Part shown: piece after piece, positions 42,720-45,713 of the stretch | Layout: every line of letters starts with the position of its first letter | Position numbering within the stretch: the stretch's first letter is position 1 | Assembly (NCBI RefSeq): GCF_902859875.1 | Contig: NZ_CADIKF010000059.1 | Coordinates: 1 to 45,713, forward strand | Reading direction: 5' to 3' | Length of the DNA: 45,713 nucleotides | Origin: Paraburkholderia solisilvae | GTDB taxonomy: Bacteria; Pseudomonadota; Gammaproteobacteria; Burkholderiales; Burkholderiaceae | Notes under the pieces: generated by a model | The model's database searches: none | Seen by the model: the letters and a program-made list of their open reading frames with translations, nothing else | What the model was told of the DNA's origin: nothing | Program-made: the position numbers and the translations under genes

Positions 42720-44183
42720 TTGTCAGAACGCCAACCCGCCCCCGAACCCGCACGCGTCGACGATGGACCGATGTCCACCGGCCACCGCTTCGCGTTCGTG
42801 GCGATCATGCTGTCCGTCGCGCTCGCGTCGATCGACACCGCGATCGCGAACACCGCCCTCCCCGCCATCGGCGCCGATCTGCACGCCAAACCTGCCGCCT
42901 CGGTATGGATCATCAACGCGTATCAGCTCGCGATGATCTCGACCCTGCTGCCGCTCGCGGCGCTCGGCGACATCATTGGCCACCGGCGCGTCTACATCAG
43001 CGGCATCGTGCTGTTTACCGCGGCATCGCTCGGCTGCGCGCTGTCGCCGAGCCTCGCGCTGCTCGCCGCCGCGCGTGTCGCGCAGGGCGTCGGCGGCGCG
43101 GCCATCATGGGCGTCAATTCGGCGATCATCCAGAGCCTCTATCCGCCGCACCGGCTCGGGCGCGGCCTGGGCCTGAACGCGCTCGTCGTCGGCGTCGCGT
43201 TCGCGGCCGGCCCGACGGTCGCTTCGCTGATCCTCTCCGTCGCAAACTGGCCTTGGCTGTTTGCGGTCAATGTGCCGCTCGGCTTGCTCGCCATTTCGTT
43301 TGCACTGCCGGGCCTGCCGGACACGCCGCGCGGCAAGCATCATTTCGACCGCGTCGCGGCCATCCTCAACGTGATCCTGTTCGCCACGCTGATCTTCGCG
43401 CTCGCGGAAGCCGCGCAGCGCGCGCCCGCGCATATCGTGCTGGTCGCGGCGGCCATCGCGCTGGTGTTCGGCGTGCTGATGGTGAAACGCGAAGCGGGGC
43501 ATCCGGCGCCGATGCTGCCCGTCGATCTGTTCAAGCTGCCGGTGTTCGCGCTGTCGGCGTTGACCGCCGTCTGTTCGTTCGCGGCGCAAGGGCTCGCGTT
43601 CGTGTCGCTGCCGTTTTACTTCGAAACCATCTTGCAGCGCAGCCAGGTCGAGACGGGCTTCCTGATGACGCCGTGGTCGGTCGTGGTCGCGTTTGCTGCG
43701 CCGTTCGCCGGCCGGCTGTCCGATCGCTATCCGCCGGGGCTGCTCGGCGCGATCGGCCTTGCGGTGCTGTGCGCGGGCATGGTGTCGCTCGCGCTGCTGC
43801 CGCCGCATCCGTCGGTACTCGATATCACGCTGCGCATGTCGTTATGCGGCGCGGGCTTCGGTTTCTTCCAGTCGCCGAATCTGAAGGCGATCATGGCGAG
43901 CGCGCCGCGTGAACGCAGCGGCGGCGCAAGCGGCATCATCGCAACCGCACGCCTGCTCGGGCAAACCACCGGCGCCGCGCTCGTCGCACTGAGCTTCGGC
44001 ATTGCCGGCCGACACGGGCCGACGCTCGCGCTGGCAACCGGCGCCGTATTTGCGGGCGCCGCCAGCATCGCGAGCGGCCTGCGCCTCTTTGCGCCGTCGC
44101 ATCGCACGCGGCGTCGCGAAGGCGGCGGCGACGCGCAAACGCCGTCCGCCACGGTGAAACCGCTCGGTCAGCGCGCGAAGTAG
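42720..44183 (+). CDS. MFS transporter, DHA2-like (EmrB/QacA) drug:proton antiporter
   Basis: A 487-residue inner-membrane protein with about 14 predicted helices. The first helix has the DHA2 style ...VALASIDTAIANTALPAIGADLH, then SVWIINAYQLAMISTLLPLAALGDIIGHRRVYI with motif A, and GPTVASLIL in place of the usual GPxxGG motif C. Such proteins export drugs or metabolites. The start is TTG at 42720 (MSERQPAP) or the ATG at 42771 (MSTGHRFAFV); neither has a good ribosome site. The last 16 nt overlap the convergent threonine aldolase gene. The substrate is not predictable. Confidence 0.85.
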   Translation: MSERQPAPEPARVDDGPMSTGHRFAFVAIMLSVALASIDTAIANTALPAIGADLHAKPAASVWIINAYQLAMISTLLPLAALGDIIGHRRVYISGIVLFTAASLGCALSPSLALLAAARVAQGVGGAAIMGVNSAIIQSLYPPHRLGRGLGLNALVVGVAFAAGPTVASLILSVANWPWLFAVNVPLGLLAISFALPGLPDTPRGKHHFDRVAAILNVILFATLIFALAEAAQRAPAHIVLVAAAIALVFGVLMVKREAGHPAPMLPVDLFKLPVFALSALTAVCSFAAQGLAFVSLPFYFETILQRSQVETGFLMTPWSVVVAFAAPFAGRLSDRYPPGLLGAIGLAVLCAGMVSLALLPPHPSVLDITLRMSLCGAGFGFFQSPNLKAIMASAPRERSGGASGIIATARLLGQTTGAALVALSFGIAGRHGPTLALATGAVFAGAASIASGLRLFAPSHRTRRREGGGDAQTPSATVKPLGQRAK

Positions 44184-45172
44184 CCCTTCACGGCAGCGAT
44201 GAACGTGTCGATGTCGGCACGCGACACGTCCATATGCGTGACGAAGCGCGACGCGTACAGCATCTGCGTGAGGATGCCGCGCTCCTTCAGGTACGCTTCG
44301 AGCGGCGCGCAGTGTTTTTGCGGCGTTTGCACAAACACCATGTTGGTCGCCTGCGATTGCACCTTCAGCGCGTCGATTTGCGCGAGGCCGGCCGCCAGAT
44401 GCGCGGCATTGTCGTGATCTTGCGCGAGACGCTCGACGTTGTGCTCGAGCGCATACAAACACGCCGCGGCCAGCACGCCTGCCTGCCGCATGCCGCCGCC
44501 CAGCACCTTGCGCCAGCGATGCGCGCTTTCGAGCAACGCCTTGCTGCCGACCAGCACCGAGCCCACCGGCGCGCCGAGCCCCTTCGAAAAGCAGATCGAT
44601 ACCGAATCGAACGGCGCGCACAGCGTCGCGAGCGGCTGACGCGACGCGACCGCTGCATTGAAGACGCGCGCGCCGTCCAGATGCGTCGCGAGGCCGCGCT
44701 CGCGTGCGAGCTGCGTCGCTTCCGCGACGTAACCCGCGAGCAGCACCTTGCCGCCGATCGTGTTTTCCAGCGCCAGCAGGCGCGTGCGCGCGAAGTGATC
44801 GTCGATCGGCTTGATTGCGGCGGCAATCTTGTCGAGCGGCAGCGAGCCGTCGAGCGCGTTTTCGATCGGCTGCGGCTGGATGCTGCCGAGCACCGCCGCG
44901 CCGCCGCCTTCGTACTTGTACGTGTGAGCGGCCTGGCCGACGATGTATTCGTCGCCGCGCGCACAATGCGCCATCAGTGCGGCGAGGTTGCTTTGCGTGC
45001 CGCTCGGAAAGAACAGCCCCGCCTCCTTGCCGGCCTGTTCGGCGAGCGTCGCCTGCAGACGCAGAACGGTCGGGTCGTCGCCCCAGACGTCGTCGCCGAC
45101 CTCGGCGGACGCCATCGCGGCGAGCATGGCCTTGCCCGGCCGGGTAACGGTATCGCTGCGCAAATCGATCAT
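44168..45172 (-). CDS. ltaE: Low-specificity L-threonine aldolase
   Basis: A 334-residue fold-type I PLP enzyme that splits L-threonine and L-allo-threonine to glycine and acetaldehyde. The PLP lysine is Lys197 (CFSKGLGAPVGS) and the stacking His is His83 (AAHTYKYEGGG); both have the same numbers as in E. coli LtaE. MIDLRSDTVTRPGKAML is the standard start. It starts at 45172; upstream in-frame codons lack support. The 3' end overlaps the MFS gene by 16 nt (convergent). The acetaldehyde product also arises from acetoin cleavage in this window, but no link is implied. Confidence 0.94.
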   Translation of the reverse strand: MIDLRSDTVTRPGKAMLAAMASAEVGDDVWGDDPTVLRLQATLAEQAGKEAGLFFPSGTQSNLAALMAHCARGDEYIVGQAAHTYKYEGGGAAVLGSIQPQPIENALDGSLPLDKIAAAIKPIDDHFARTRLLALENTIGGKVLLAGYVAEATQLARERGLATHLDGARVFNAAVASRQPLATLCAPFDSVSICFSKGLGAPVGSVLVGSKALLESAHRWRKVLGGGMRQAGVLAAACLYALEHNVERLAQDHDNAAHLAAGLAQIDALKVQSQATNMVFVQTPQKHCAPLEAYLKERGILTQMLYASRFVTHMDVSRADIDTFIAAVKGYFAR

Positions 45173-45309
45173 GGACTTTTCCTGTAAGGATCGCGGAGAA
45201 ACGCGTCGCGCACCGCGCGCCGCGCACATGACTGAATTCGCGAGTGTATCAACTCTGGACGATGCAAAGCGCACGCGGGCGCCGCATCAGAAAACGCGAT
45301 GAGCGCCGC

Positions 45310-45713
45310 CTAGCGCGGCAGCCAGGCGAGCGGATCGGCCGGGCGGCCGTCCTGACGCACCTCGAACTGGATCGAAGCGATACCGTTGCTGTCCTGGCCG
45401 ACCTCGCCGACCGGCTGCCCCTGCGTCACGGCTTCGCCTTCCTGCACGAGCAGCTTGCCGTTCTGGCCATACGCGGTGATCAGCGAATCGTTGTGCTTGA
45501 TGATGACGAGCGGTCCATAGGCCGGAATACCGGTGCCTGCATAGACGACGCGCCCCGCTGCCGCGGCCCGCACGGGTTCGCCGGCTTGCCCGCCGATCAC
45601 GATGCCGTTCGTCTTGCCCGGCACGAAGCGCTTCAGGACCGGCCCGCGCAACGGCCACGCGAGCACGCCGGGCTGCGGCGCGGCCGACGACGGCGGCTGC
45701 GGGGCGCCGGGCG
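45310..45713 (-). CDS. LytM-domain (M23-like) protein, C-terminal part (runs off right edge)
   Basis: About 134 residues of the C-terminus are in the window; the frame is open to the edge. A Pro/Ala-rich linker (PGAPQPPSSAAPQPG) leads into a LytM domain: WPLRGPVLKRFVPGKTNGIVIGG, VRAAAAGRVVYAGTGIPAYGPLVIIKHND and GEAVTQGQPVGEVGQ. The zinc-site His residues are missing: the HxH near the end is IQFEVR and the first His motif is absent, so it is a non-catalytic, NlpD/EnvC/ActS-type amidase activator. In most relatives nlpD is followed by rpoS; here the next gene on this strand is ltaE, so this may be a paralogue. A LysM domain upstream is likely but not visible. Confidence 0.8.
   Translation of the reverse strand, partial: PGAPQPPSSAAPQPGVLAWPLRGPVLKRFVPGKTNGIVIGGQAGEPVRAAAAGRVVYAGTGIPAYGPLVIIKHNDSLITAYGQNGKLLVQEGEAVTQGQPVGEVGQDSNGIASIQFEVRQDGRPADPLAWLPR

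Overview
This window is chromosomal DNA of a GC-rich betaproteobacterium, most likely Paraburkholderia or a close relative in the Burkholderiaceae. The evidence is the gene content (an AcoXABC acetoin system with its own LipA, a split C-P lyase locus with DUF1045, an OmpC-like porin ending in Phe, DUF2917 and DUF6232 proteins) and the codon use. I cannot name a species. I saw no rRNA, tRNA, CRISPR array, insertion sequence or phage gene.

Layout, left to right. (1) 1-396: start of a secreted glycine-rich protein that runs off the left edge, followed by about 690 bp of AT-rich non-coding DNA. (2) 1090-2882: two coupled minus-strand genes, an M14 peptidase and an alpha/beta hydrolase. (3) 3162-5884: phnCDE phosphonate importer. 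(4) 6173-7459: gabT, preceded by unusual inverted repeats. (5) 7491-15180: acetoin catabolism, acoXABC-lipA on the minus strand and divergent acoR on the plus strand, with a sigma-54 promoter and candidate AcoR sites between them. (6) 15253-19796: small membrane protein, WYL regulator, divergent ABM monooxygenase and amino-acid permease, DUF2917 protein, periplasmic repeat protein. (7) 20026-22516: pcaF and divergent pcaR. (8) 22566-32250: C-P lyase locus, with phnF-DUF1045-phnN (and a nearby M20 amidohydrolase) on the minus strand facing away from phnGHIJKLM on the plus strand. (9) 32632-45713: orphan amino-acid-binding protein, aspartoacylase-like hydrolase, porin, a hicAB module with a frameshifted toxin gene, hypothetical proteins, a lipoprotein, glycogen phosphorylase, an MFS exporter, threonine aldolase, and the end of a LytM protein.

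How the parts fit. phnCDE imports phosphonates. PhnGHIL, PhnM and PhnJ turn them into methane or an alkane plus 5-phosphoribosyl 1,2-cyclic phosphate, and PhnN makes PRPP from ribose 1,5-bisphosphate. The enzyme that should open the cyclic phosphate, PhnP, is not in the window. A 2H-phosphoesterase-like DUF1045 gene sits directly before phnN and is a good candidate for that step. A CGTCTAGACG palindrome lies upstream of both phnC and phnG, about 23 kb apart, and probably joins the two halves into one PhnF regulon.

Main oddities: a seven-copy 12-bp tandem array coding a tetrapeptide repeat in the PhnH N-terminus; a 25-bp inverted repeat with 23 matching positions upstream of gabT; an apparent 1-nt frameshift in hicA; and clear candidate operators for AcoR, PcaR, the WYL regulator and HicB. 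These are read by eye and no database search was run.
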